Below, piece after piece: positions 11,636 to 22,661 of a stretch of DNA of 64,000 nt (position 1 is the first letter of the stretch; each line of letters starts with the position of its first letter). Location of the stretch: assembly GCA_963971225.1 (NCBI GenBank), contig OZ020269.1, positions 21,016,921 to 21,080,920 of the forward strand. The letters are read 5' to 3'. The DNA is from Melieria omissa. Taxonomy: Eukaryota > Arthropoda > Insecta > Diptera > Ulidiidae. The notes beneath the pieces were generated by a model. That model made no database searches and was not told the DNA's origin. It was given only the letters and a program-made list of their open reading frames with translations. The position numbers and the translations under genes are program-made.

Positions 11636-14020
11636 TTGCATTAGACTTGAGCTTGTAAAAAGGTTTTTGAAATGTTTTTTTTTAGCACAGCATTTCGCGT
11701 TGCTGATTCTCCCTGAAATTCTCGTAATAAGCTTATTAATCTGATATCTTTAGTAACTAAAATGACAGTAAATTTTGATTTAATTTGTGGTCTCGTTATT
11801 GTAACTTGTGTGCTTTCATATTTCGGCAAAACTCTTCAACATTATAGTTTGTTTTCCACTGATTGCTTTTAGTTCAAACTATGCTTTGAGTCTGCTCGGA
11901 AAGCTATATAAATATTTCAATAAATCGATCTGTATTTGTGTACTAAGATATGTATTTAGGTTAGCTTAGGTTTAACTGGTTAGCTATAAAATCTCGCATT
12001 GACTTCGTTCGAGTCCTCAACGCTACTAGATAGATGTCCTTAAAGTACAGAGTAACCGTACAGACGTATAAAAAATATATGAGCCTTTGTCTTCACAAGC
12101 CTTAGTAGATCGTGATATGTATGTCTCTAAGCTGTCTAGATTTCAAGAAAGCTTTCTTTGTTATTTATAAATCTGTTTTTTAATTTGTAAGGTTGATCCC
12201 ATTGACTATAAATAAATTGAATTAAAATTAAATGAAAATTAAATTCGGGTTCAACCTTCAAGTCCAACAAAAGTCAATCAGTGGCATATGTACATACATA
12301 TATCAATTATTTATTTTGATGATCTATCAATTTTTGATGAAAAATAATCTAAAAAATTGTTTGCATGCATTATCAAATTTTAATTTTGTCAACACTGACC
12401 CAACCACCTTTGCCACGTGCTCCAAGATTTCACTATCGCACAGCCAATCACACCAGTAACCAGTCTCACACAGTTTTCACTGATGCCATAATTTTTCTGT
12501 ATTTGTTTTGCATTTCTTGCGGCATTGCGTGTTTCGGCGCCATTTGCCGCCAACATCGCATAACGCAACAACGCAGCATGCAGCGTGCCGCATCTCTGGC
12601 AAACCGTTACCGCCTAAGCTCAGCCTCATGCACGCACATACACACATACACCTAACTACTTACCTATGCAACTATGTACCTAAGCATGAAAATAAATTTT
12701 CCTTAGTGTCCATTGTATGCAAATGAAGTCGAACACAGAAATGTTGCTAAAAACTAACGTCTTCCTGCTTCAAAACGCATTCATTGTTCAATTTCATTTT
12801 TGTATTTATGTGTGTTTTTCAGTAGGTATTTAATGTGTTTATAGCTTTATGTACGTTGTGTTGTTGTTGTTGTTATTTTCTAGCGCCTATCACAATAAAT
12901 TATCCCTTTGCGATGCTGAACTGTGTTGTGACTGTGGCCTTATGGCTTTCACATTATTGCTAGCTGTTGTTGTTGTTTTTATTAACCATATGCTCACTTG
13001 CGGGGGCATGTCGAACTGACCACATCACAACATTGTCTCAGCAGTGACCATTAGGAATTCAAGGTGAAAATGAGATCATTTAGACAACAAATTTTAATTG
13101 CATTGTTTAGCGTAAAAATTATACGCAAACAGTTGAGAGACAACAAGAAAAGACAACAGAAAGACAGATAGTAGGGAGAGAAAACGAAAAAACATATGTT
13201 GGCTGCGCATTGATGGCATAAACAATCGCCGCAACAGCAACAGCAACAACAACTACAATATTTATAATGACACCAACAACCACAACAACAATGACAATCT
13301 TTGCTTTGCTTTGTTTCGATCTTATCAAAGGCTATGAATATTGTTTGTTTTTTTTTGCGCTTGTGGCTACTTGAATTGAATTTTGTTGTTGAGTTTTCGA
13401 CAAGTTTACAAAGCTAATTAGCTGAATTTAGAAGCGAGCAAATGTTGATTTGCATAGTAATGACTTGCCAAAAAAATTTGCCAGTCTTAGTTCAAGTCTC
13501 AACATAGAAGAAGTTTGATTAAGTCAGACAACTGGAAAAACATTATTGTTTTCAGTCCTTCAGTCATACACACATTTATCTACATATATACTGACACTCA
13601 ATGTCGCAAGCAAGGAGGGGGTTTTTTGGGCTCAAACTCACAAAAATAAACTATGTGTTTGTTGAAAAAATTTTGACAATATTTGTAACCTAAAATTTGA
13701 CATTTGGACGTGTATTGTTGATAGAATAGTTTGCACATGTTGATAGAATCACTTATCTTCTCTCTAAGGAGTTATAAAGAGTTCTACACACTTTTCGAAT
13801 GGATTCTATAGACTCAGCTGGACAAGGGACCTGCAAAGATGTTCAACTATGCCGTTAAGTGGCATTGAATTATTCGAAAACTATCACAAGATGCAAATGG
13901 CGGCAAATGTTAATTCAACGTCAGAATTGACGTTTGTATCTATTGACTTGTTTACTATGTATTCTTGATTTAAACGAGAAAGTATCTCGTTATGTGCTCT
14001 CATACATCACTATGCATCTT

Positions 14021-14110
14021 TTAGGTTAGGTTAGGTTAGGTTAGGTTAGGTTAGGTTAGGTTAGATTAGGTTAGGTTAGGTTAGGTTAGGTTAAGTTAAG
14101 TTAGGTTAGG
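14021..14110 (+). repeat. (TTAGG)18 pentamer array, tail of a retroposon
   Basis: Eighteen consecutive pentamers read TTAGG on the + strand, with a few variants (TTAGA, TTAAG twice). The array abuts the 3' end of a minus-strand retroposon at 14111. Two other family members (21529-21809 and 34960-35166) also end in shorter CCTAA runs, so the array is best explained as the element's simple-repeat tail. It is not a telomeric relic. Confidence 0.85.
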
Positions 14111-14410
14111 TTATGGAGGCTGTCTCTGCAAGAGACAAACTCGGAGGCCTAGGAGTCCAATTGTGATGTCCCATATTTCACCCATTTTTCTTTTTAAGAT
14201 GTGAATGCAACACTGCTTTTTCCAACATCTGTTACAACACACATTTCAAGCGAATGAGGGAAGGGGGGAGGTTCTTATAATTCTCATCTGTTTCATAGGG
14301 AAAACAAAAGAAGTAGCCAAGCCTTACACCAGCTCGAGCTAGGAATCAAACCTAGGGCCTCTGTAATGAGAAGCCAGCGCGCTACAATTCAGTGTGTAGC
14401 GAGGCAGACG
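14111..14410 (-). mobile_element. SINE-like retroposon with CCTAA-repeat tail (family B, copy 1)
   Basis: Read on the minus strand, the 5' part resembles a tRNA-derived head. A block gcgctggcttctcat is followed by ggtttgattcc, close to a pol III B box. The body then contains gattcgcttgaaatgtgtg-like sequence and a conserved 3' block with the words cctccgag, gtctctt and agacagcctccataacc. The element finishes in the pentamer array. The A box is poorly preserved. The same body and 3' block recur at 21529-21809 and, degenerate, at 34960-35166. Confidence 0.7.
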
Positions 14411-15404
14411 ACACCCCTTCAAATTCTTAGTTCAATGGTCTCAAAGACTCTACGTGTCTCTTTTCTAGGTTCTAGATGAAATTCTCAGGATTTAAAGTAT
14501 GAATACAAATAAACTATTAGACTTTTGAATAGCTCATTTGATAATACACTGTTTTAAGTATATCTCTATGCGGCATTTTTTTTTCATAAGAACTCCAAAA
14601 ACAACAGCAAACTTTAAAACTAGCGCAAACAAAATTCAATTTTACCATATTACCATAACCAGATAATACTAACAACGGTGTATTGTGTGGCAGCTAAGAT
14701 TGTTTTAGTTCATCACTTGAACTTATTTTTGTGTTCTAGATTTGTCTCAATTTTCCATGTATTAGACAGATTTGCTTTGACTTATTCCAACCCCGCAGGT
14801 TACTTTTGTGCTCTACATAATGAAATTAGGAGTTCATGGTTGAAAATTGGAATTAACTAGAAAATATTAACATTTATCTGTATTAAGATTCCTGAACCCA
14901 ATGTATAAAATAAATTTAAAGTGATCAGAGCATCTATTTCCAACGAAATCTCCGATTAAATTTAAGAAAGTTTGGATGATTCTCCAGCGTCCAGTGGCAT
15001 CATGGTTCTTTATGACCCAAGGGGTCCGAATATTTATTATTCGGTTTCGAATATTTATGTTACTAGTTTTACGCGTCCAAAGATATACATATGATACCCC
15101 TATATCTGATCTGGTAAAGCAAGTTCAGAGAAAAATACTCAGAGGTGAACGATGTGGAAGATGGCTTTGGTACAGTGATGTAGTCATCACTCACTGTTAT
15201 TCACGAGAAGAAGATGGTTTAAGAACAGTGGTGGTCATTCTGCTACTCCCGAGAAGAAGAGAACATGAATCATAATTGAATATTATTTACATTTATTTAG
15301 CCAATCATATTTTATGAACTGAACCACAACCATTTCTCGTTTCGTTTGTCAGTTTTTAATTCAAATCAGTTTAAATATGAACGGAATTCAATACTATGTA
15401 TATA

Positions 15405-16696
15405 ACACTTCGTTCAATAATGTGTGTGACTGACACATAGATGGCGGCACTAATACTAAATCAATATTTTTTTTCGAAATTGTGAACCTTTCTAGGCTTA
15501 CTGTCAGAATTATATGTCAATCCGACCATTAGTTTACAAGTTACAGTGCTTTAAGTGACACTACTTTTGAGTTTTCAAAAAAAATGAATTCAAAGCAATT
15601 CCGTGTGCTGATTTATCATTGTTTTTTAATGAAAAAAAATACTGTTCAATGCCAGGAATGGCTTGAAAAACATTATTCGGACTCTGCTCCATCAAAAAGA
15701 ACCATTTGCTATTGGTAGCCGAATTCAAACGTGGTCGTACAGACACCGATGACATTCCATCTACTGGACGGCCAAATGACGCTGTTATTCCGGAAAACGT
15801 TAAAAAAACACTGAAAATCATTATGTCCGACCGTAAAGTGAAAGTGGGGGAAATTGCTGACATTCTAAAGATATCAGCAGGCAGTGTACACACCATAATA
15901 CACGAACATTTGGTTATGAAAAAGGTGTTTTCGGAATGGGTGCCGCGTTTGCTCACACCGGAGCAAAAACAACAACGAATCGATGATTCAAAGAGCTGTT
16001 TGGACATGTTTACGCGCAACAAGTCGGAGTTTTTGCGTCGGTACATCACAATGGATGAAACATGGATCCACCATTTCACTCCAGAGTCAAATCGGCAGTC
16101 TGCTGAGTGGCATGCTACCGGTGAAAGCCGCCCAAAGCGTCCAAAGGCACAAACATCGGCTGGCAAGGTTATGGCGTCAGTATTTTGGGATGTGCACGGA
16201 ATAATATTCATCGACTATCTTGAGAAAGGGAAAACAATCAATAGCGACTATTATATAGCGTTGTTGGAACGTTTGAAAGAAGAAATCGCGATTAAGCGGC
16301 CCCATATGAAGAAGAAAAAAGTGTTGTTTCAGCAAGACAATGCACCGTGTCACAAGTCGATGAAAACGATGGCAAAAATGCATGAATTGGGCTTCGAATT
16401 GCTTCCTCATCCCCCGTATTCTCCAGATCTGGCCCCCAGCGACTACTGGCTCTTCGCAGATCTCAAAAAGATGCTCCGTGGTAAGAGATTTGGCTCAAAT
16501 GATGAAGTAATCGCCGAAACTAACGCCTATTTTGAAGGCAAAGAAAAATCTTTCTACAAAGGCGGTATTGAAAGATTGGAAAAGCGTTGGAATGATTGTA
16601 TCTCCTTAAAAGGGGACTGTGTTGATGAATAAAAACGAATTTTGGCAAAAAAATGTGTTTTAATTAGTTAGTCACACACATTATTGAACGAAGTGT
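15405..16696 (+). mobile_element. Mariner transposon, copy 1 (1292 bp)
   Basis: The perfect 27-bp terminal inverted repeats begin acacttcgttcaataatgtg (15405-15431 and 16670-16696). TA target duplications lie at 15403-15404 and 16697-16698. Length and structure are those of a full mariner. It lies in the long intron of the CUB/LDLa gene, in the gene's orientation. A near-identical copy lies in opposite orientation at 50125-51406. Intact ends and high identity imply recent transposition. Confidence 0.95.
15584..16632 (+). pseudogene. Mariner transposase, one frameshift
   Basis: The transposase would bind the inverted ends and catalyse cut-and-paste movement into TA sites. The N-terminal helix-turn-helix region starts MNSKQFRVLIYHCF at 15584. 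The catalytic D,D34D triad is visible as MDETW, QDNAPCH and APSDYW, with exactly 34 residues between the second and third aspartates. Compared with copy 2, one T is missing near 15717, which turns the codons after CYW into an immediate TAG and shifts the frame. From 15706 to the TAA at 16630-16632 the other frame is fully open. All catalytic residues therefore remain encoded, but no single frame covers the protein. Confidence 0.93.
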
Positions 16697-18166
16697 TATT
16701 TTGATATTTCAACGTTTTCAAGTGTACTTAGCTCGTATCTAAACTTGAGATTCTAGGACCAAGGGCCAAACTCTTCTTTTCCTGGTGATGCTGATCACAT
16801 AGCTCCCTCCTCTACGCACCGGTGTCATTCTTCCTTTTACTGTAGAACATAAAAGGCAACCACATGCTATCAATGTTTCAGTTATGATCTGACAACATTG
16901 CTTCAACAAGTTATAAATTATTCAACTGATACGTTGACAATATTGGAAATTGTCAGTTGGCATAACTCGACATGCATGAAATCAAATTACAATATTTGAA
17001 TGAATGAAAACATTAACAGTTTTGTTGCGTAGCGGCGCGTACACACATAAAATCGAATCGAAATGAATTGAATTGAAAATCATAGAATTGCCACCTACGT
17101 GGTGGATTTCTGAAACCACGTAATACAGTTGCTGGCCCTAACCTCAAACGGAACATCAATGTGTTGTTGCGGTTTGAAGGTGTGAAGCAATTTTGTGCAA
17201 TTTGCATTGGAATGCCAACTCGAAACAAAACAGAAAAACAGTTTTCATTTTCATTTTTGACGCATTCCAAATACAATAAAAAATAAATAAATAAATAAAT
17301 AAGCGTAGCTTGACGCATTGCGTCTCGGATTTGGCGTCTCAGAAAAGCGTGCAGAATACAACAATAACAAAAAACAAATTGGATACAAAACAAAACTACA
17401 AACATTGAAATTTAAACACACAGTCAGTGCGACTGATATTTTGGTGTTTTGCGTTCGTTGATTTTTATTTTGGCGCCAAAAATGCGCAGCACACGCAGAC
17501 ACACACAAACAGACACACACGCGCGTGTATTCGTTCCGTCAATCAGCGTGTGAGTTGCCTTTCCGTTGTTTTCTAGCCGCAAGTGTGCGCCGCTTAAGGC
17601 GAACGTGATCGCAATGCTAAGCTTTGCCGCAGCGGGGGTGGCTGTATCCTGTTTTTGTTCGAAATGTATTTGTTTTTTACAACATTTTGTTGCTGCTAAA
17701 TATGCATGAAACATGCGCTGCTAGCGGAATTTCATTCGATTTGAAATGTTATTTTTTATTAAATAAATGTAAATTCTGTTCTGTTCTGTCTTGAAGAGTT
17801 GCGTAGAGTCCGACCGATTAATCGGCATCGGCATCGGCATCGGCTAGTATCGGCCAATAAAATTGGTATCGGCATCGGCTAGTATCGGCATCGGCCAAAA
17901 AAAAAAGAATCGGCATCGGCATCGGCTTCGGCCTTTTTTGGCCGATGCCACATCGGCTCTTTTTGGCCGATGCCACATCGGTTTTTTTTGGTGGATTTTC
18001 CTGCTTTAATTTCTTGTTTGTTTTTATTTGCAGCTGAATCGCACTGTCTTTCTTTTTCATATCTCGCTTTGTATATTTATTACATTTTTATTATACGTTA
18101 CAACCCAGTGTTGCCTGATTAGGGGGTTTCTCCATAGATTTGTTTGGATTTTATGACAAATACTTA

Positions 18167-19620
18167 AGGGGAGGTTCTCCTCTTTTTTTTTTCAAAAAAT
18201 CAATTTTTTTTTGATGAAATGAAAGGTATGAATGTCGAGAATATGTGTGCAAAAGGATTTTTCGATCCGCAGCATATTTATCGCATAGGAGCGTCTCTGA
18301 TGCGTCGAACTTTCGCGCGCGGAGGAACGACTTACGACTTTAAGGGGGTCTTCTACCTTGTTGGTTCAAAAAAATCGATTTTACTTTTTTGCAGTTTTGT
18401 GGCCTAGAAGGTACTAGAAATATAATATTCAAAGGGTATAACCGAAATCTTATTATTTCGGGGTTTTTAGAGTCATCGAATATAGCTCCGCATGCTGTTA
18501 TCGCAGCGCTCATCGCCACTTTAAATGCAATTTCCCAAAAGTTGTGTTTTTGCAACTGGTTGGCAAGATATCTCGAGAACTAATTGATCAATTAACTAAA
18601 GTGATATATCAAAATTTGCGGAAAACATATGGCTATCGTTTGACACGAGCTTTTTAGATTTTTTTCATTTTAACGATTTTTACAGCTATTCTTGACCTTG
18701 AAAACGTAGACATTTTTGTTTGTTTGTTGCCTGTTTCGTGAAATTTTGGAATTTTTCAAAAACCTCGTGTCAAACGATAGCCAAAGTCATAAAGAAACTA
18801 AATCATTTTGCTTTTTTTGTTTCAGACGACTTTCATGGGCTGAATCGTGACAACCGTTTTAGTATAAATTTTTCGTAAGGGACATTTCAAGGTCAAATCA
18901 CGGTCAAACTAGAGACAGTAAAATTTCAGAAAAATTAATGTTGGAAGTATAGAAATAAACGAATTCAATGCAAAAAACCGAACCTTGATTGCATTATTGG
19001 TTCCCCTACAATCTATTGTCAAAAAACAGTATCAAAAACGAGGCCACAAGGTAGAAGACCCCCTTAAACGCGTTTATCTCAAAACCATTTTTTTCATCCT
19101 AACGTCAAGCGTAACTCATGATCTACTTATCCGAGTTACTTCATCTATAGCATTTCTTAAAGGGTATGATTTTTTATATGACTTATACCTAAAACAAATA
19201 TAAACAAATGTGTAATAATAGTCTTTTAACAAAAGAAAAGTCGAAAAAAAGATGGTAAAAATTGAACTTTTTCTATGATTATGCATAAATTAGATGATTT
19301 TTTATAAAAATTATTCAAAGATAGGTATAAGTCATAGGGAATTTAATATTTTTTACTATAAAAAAAAAATTTTTGATTTCAGTTCACTACAAGTGGCTAC
19401 AGCCTTGACGTTTCCGAACAATGTCTCGCTTGCAGAGGTTGACAAGACCCGCCATTTTTGGGCCGCCATATTGGATTTTGTAAAAAAAAATTTTTTCTTG
19501 TATTTTAGAAAGATGGCTTAATAAATCATCAAAACCGTCTATTCGTGAGTCGTTTCATTATCCGACAGTAAATGAAAGAATTTCGCTTTATTTTCGGCCG
19601 AAAAGAGGAGAACCTCCCCT
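18167..19620. mobile_element. Palindrome-ended element inside the hAT copy (outer)
   Basis: The left end aggggaggttctcctctttt and the right end aaaagaggagaacctcccct are reverse complements, with TA immediately outside both (18165-18166 and 19621-19622). The interior is non-coding. A second element with related ends (18344-19063) sits inside, so this appears to be a family member that received a relative. Confidence 0.8.
18344..19063. mobile_element. Related TTAA-flanked element nested inside (inner)
   Basis: The left end gggggtcttctaccttg and the right end caaggtagaagaccccc are exact reverse complements. TTAA flanks both (18340-18343 and 19064-19067). Both outer and inner left ends continue into ttcaaaaaatc and a T-rich run, so they look like members of one family. 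A separate perfect 19-bp inverted repeat, ggctatcgtttgacacgag at 18631-18649 with its complement at 18764-18782, lies in its middle. Flanks allow TTAA (piggyBac-like) or TA target sites. No transposase is encoded. Confidence 0.75.
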
Positions 19621-19769
19621 TACGGAGACAATATTTTACAGATATTTTTAATCTATTTTTGCTACATCAACACCTTGTTCAGCTATATTGGCTATTGGGT
19701 CTTTTGTTAATTGCTTGTGCCAAATAGAATGAGCAATTTTCATGAAATATTTATTTTATGTGTTATAAA

Positions 19770-20106
19770 ATTGGACAGCCGCCGTGGCTCAGTTGGTTAG
19801 TGCGCGGTCCAAGCGAGTCGCATGCAGAGCGACGCTAGTTCGAATTCTGCATGTAGTAACACCTAAAAAAAAATAACGGGAAACTCGTTTTCTCTTTCGG
19901 TGGCTGTCCTCTCAGCTGGAAATGGCAAACCTCTGAGAGCAAAAATTGCCTATGAAAAAGCTCCCAACCTGCCGTTCGGAACCGGCATAAAACTGTAGGT
20001 CCCTTCCACCCGCGTACAAAATTCACACGCACAACACGGGTGGTTGCGGGAAGCTAGGCCTTAGTCTCGCGTAAGCCGGCTGTCGTGCCAATCAATTAAA
20101 ATTAAA
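19770..20106 (+). mobile_element. tRNA-derived SINE (family A, copy 1)
   Basis: A tRNA-like head carries an A box tggctcagttgg (19785-19796) and a B box agttcgaattc (19837-19847). A body of about 230 bp follows, ending ggctgtcgtgccaatcaa and an A/T-rich tail. A 14-bp target duplication, ttatgtgttataaa, flanks it at 19756-19769 and 20107-20120. It was inserted into the hAT-like element. A second, diverged copy lies on the minus strand within 60781-61691. It would be transcribed by RNA polymerase III and mobilised by a LINE. Confidence 0.9.
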
Positions 20107-21528
20107 TTATGTGTTATAAATTTGGGGGAAATTTTAGTTTAATGTATTTAAATTCTGAATTTTCTTGTAATTTTATTTAGTTTTTAGTTGTTTATTTTCT
20201 CGTTTTTGTTTGTTAATTTGCGATGAATGTGATGAAATGTACTATATATGTAATAGTTCCTTTTGTTGTTTTATAAAATAAGCTGTGTTTTTGATTGAAT
20301 TCATTTGTGTTTTTTTTTCTATGGAATCGGCATCGGCATCGGCATCGGCCGCTTTTCGGCCTTTTGACCGATTAATCGGCATCGGCTGAGAATTGGCCGA
20401 TGCCGATTAATCGGCATCGGCATCGGCCAAAAAATTTGGTATCGGTCGGACTCTAGAGTTGCGTGCTACGCGCCCACAGAGGCTTGACGGCAACGACGGT
20501 CGCTGCATGCAAATCGTCGAAAGGTAGGCGGCCGCTTATCTGACGCCAACTGCCTACGAAAAACTATACTCGCAGTGTACATATAACAGCGTATTATTTG
20601 TTGTTGTATCACTCTTATCATTCAACATTGCTGTTTTTGTTGTTGCATTCAATTAATTTATTTATAGAATTAATCTCTTTCATTCGCTATGCGCAATTTT
20701 AATTTGTTTTCGTTTCAAGGCTGCACGCTCGCGTCATTTTGCATACTGAATAATTCTCATTCATTTGGGCTTTGAACAGCCATCGGCCCCCCACCCCGCG
20801 GCCAGCGCTGTCACAGCTGATGTGCACACATAGACGATTCACACACGTTGTCGTATGGCGGCTGTTTGCTCTCTGCTTATCGGCGCACAATTAGCATCTG
20901 AATTGTGCCCAATGACAATTCATTGCATTGTCTTTGCCTACGTCTTTGCAATATCGAATGCGAAAGCAAAACTTCACACTACTCTCAAGACGCACTCAGA
21001 GTTTTATGTATGCCAAGTCATGTTCTGCCTTTTGCCGCACAAATTACGCCAAAAGTGAAAATGTTGCCGGTTCAGTGTCGATTCTTGCCGAAAGCGGTCG
21101 TCTATTAGCATTTGAATTAATTGTAGCTAATCAAATTGAAATTAGTGGCTGCCATAAACGGCGATATTCGTGTCAAGCACACAGAAGGTGCAAAGTATTT
21201 CGACTGCATGATGAAAGCTTCTTATATGTAAATGATTTTTGAATTAGCTTAATTAGTTTTTTAAAAACGTTTTTGGGTTTGGTTGTTGTTAGGAAAAAAT
21301 GGTGAGAATTTTTAATGATTTGACACATGGGTGACCTTCTGTTGTCGAAAAATACACAAAGGCCACAAAAGGGTCCATTCTGATATCACAAAGAAGAAAC
21401 TGTACTGTGTGATGTGTTGATTTATGAATCTCAATCATATTAACACCAGAACACAAAAATATTGGATTTGCTTGCTGATGACTGCTGTCGAAGCTGTGTG
21501 AACAAAAAAGAGAGAGAGATGTGGGATA

Positions 21529-21809
21529 GGTTATGGTAGCTGCTTTTGTAAGAGGTTCGATTCCTAGCTCCGACTGGTGAAAGACTCATCTACTTCTATC
21601 GCTCTCCACGTGAAGCAGATGAAACCTACAAGAACCCCTCCCCTTTCCCTGATTCGCTTGAAATGTGTGTTGTATTACATGTTAAAAAAAAACAGTGTTG
21701 CATACAAATTTCAGAAAACTGATGAAATATGTGGTATCACAATTGATTCTCTCTCTGAGGTCTCCGAGTGCGTCTCTTACAGAGGCAGCCACCATAACCT
21801 AACATAACC
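21529..21809 (+). mobile_element. Retroposon family B relative with inverted ends (copy 2)
   Basis: From the B-box-like aggttcgattcc (about 21552) onward it matches the minus-strand copy at 14111-14410, including the words cgcttgaaatgtgtgttgta and the 3' block ending agaggcagccaccataacc. Unlike copy 1, its 5' end (aggttatggtagctgctttt...) is an inverted version of its own 3' end. The A-box half of the head is gone. The tail is only two CCTAA-like units. Confidence 0.65.
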
Positions 21810-22350
21810 ACATATTTCAGTAGAACCGGAATTTAGATGTTATTCATGGCTCATTACTTTAATCAATGAAATTATTTTCGCAGAGAAAGTTCTACTGATT
21901 CGCCTGATAACCACCCAAAGCCTTAAAGAGTGACTAGCATTACCAGAAATTTGAGGACTTCGAGAAATTTTGATTCCATTGACCATTTTATGGCGTATCA
22001 ACGACTCACTTATTTTTCAGTGGAACCGAACTTAAGTCGTTCGTATATGCAAACAAAAATTAACAGTGAATGTGTAATGTAACGTAGTCCTATAAAGTCA
22101 CTAACGATACCACAAATTCCAGGGCCTATAGAAATTTTGAGACCATTGAACTAGGAATTTTATGGCACCTTAAATTATTAACCCATTTAGTTTGTAATTG
22201 GCTCAGATATAAGTATATCAGCAGAACAATCAATTACAATTTTATTGAATGCTCATTCTTTCATTTCAAGTTTCAGCTGACTATTCCAATTACCACATGT
22301 AGCCTTATAAAGTTACCAGCAGTTCCAGAAAATAATTTCATAAATATTAA
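21810..22350. repeat. Degenerate ~180-bp repeat, about 3 units
   Basis: Related phrases recur three times before the exon at 22378: ttcagtagaaccggaattta versus ttcagtggaaccgaacttaa, then ccttataaag with cagcagttccagaa versus cctataaag with caacgataccacaaattcc. Divergence is high and unit borders are uncertain. No coding potential is seen. Confidence 0.5.
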
Positions 22351-22377
22351 TTGATTCTTCTTTCTCTAAATTTGCAG

Positions 22378-22598
22378 TTCAGTTCGCACGATCCGCACAC
22401 GCCGCAGTGGCGCGTCGATCCTTGTCAGCTGGAAGACACCGCACCCGAAATGGAGGATCCGGTGCGTCTGTTTCACGGCCGTGTGCGCATTGTATGGGAA
22501 CATGGCCACAACACGCTTCACTCCAAGCTGATGGTCACTGCGCTCGGCAAAGGCGATCAGTGTCGCAGCGAGGACAAGCATCAGTGCCTCAAAATTGG
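22378..22598 (+). CDS. CUB/LDLa membrane protein, second visible exon
   Basis: The acceptor is tttctctaaatttgcag at 22377 and the donor is GTAACT at 22599. Phase 0 on entry matches the previous exon, and the exit phase (two bases) matches the next. It encodes the distal part of the CUB-like region, with WRVDPCQLEDTAPEMEDPVR, then GRVRIVWEHGHNT and SKLMVTAL. The first cysteines of the LDLa module follow (CRSEDKHQCLKIG). The WEHGHNT segment looks strongly constrained, with GC-rich third positions compared with the AT-rich flanks. Confidence 0.85.
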
Positions 22599-22661
22599 GT
22601 AACTAACTCTCATCATTCACCACTCACTCGTCCAAATATTAAATCTCAAATTATCCTACAG

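Larger units (their letters stand above)
17804..20455. mobile_element. hAT-like non-autonomous element with ATCGGC subterminal arrays
   Basis: The ends are perfect 15-bp inverted repeats, tagagtccgaccgat, fitting the TAGNG-type start of hAT elements. An exact 8-bp target duplication gagttgcg lies at 17796-17803 and 20456-20463. Both ends carry dense ATCGGC/GCCGAT hexamers in both orientations (17820-17990 and 20325-20435), plausible transposase-binding sites. No transposase frame is present. The interior contains a palindromic TA/TTAA element (18167-19620) and a SINE (19770-20106). Without them the element is only about 0.85 kb. The superfamily call rests on target-site length and terminus. 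Confidence 0.88.
9033..22377 (+). other. 13.3-kb intron of the CUB/LDLa gene
   Basis: It is bounded by a GTAAGT donor and a ctctaaatttgcag acceptor with matching phase 0. It holds a (TTAGG)n-tailed retroposon, a mariner copy, a hAT-like element with nested insertions, and a second retroposon relative, all described separately. Outside these (9033-11508, 11636-14020, 14411-15404, 16697-17795 and 20464-21528) I see no exon, only AT-rich DNA with CAA/GTT microsatellite tracts (about 12860 and 13240). The somewhat GC-richer islands at 17030-17620 and 20460-21100 might be regulatory, but carry no diagnostic motif. Confidence 0.75.

Noticed and set aside
14021..14110. Interstitial telomere or chromosome-fusion scar
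   Set aside because: The array is continuous with a retroposon 3' end, and two related copies carry the same short tail. Flies lack TTAGG telomeres.
15561..16211. 216-residue minus-strand frame and the matching + frame at 50603-51106
   Set aside because: Both are antisense shadows of the mariner transposase.
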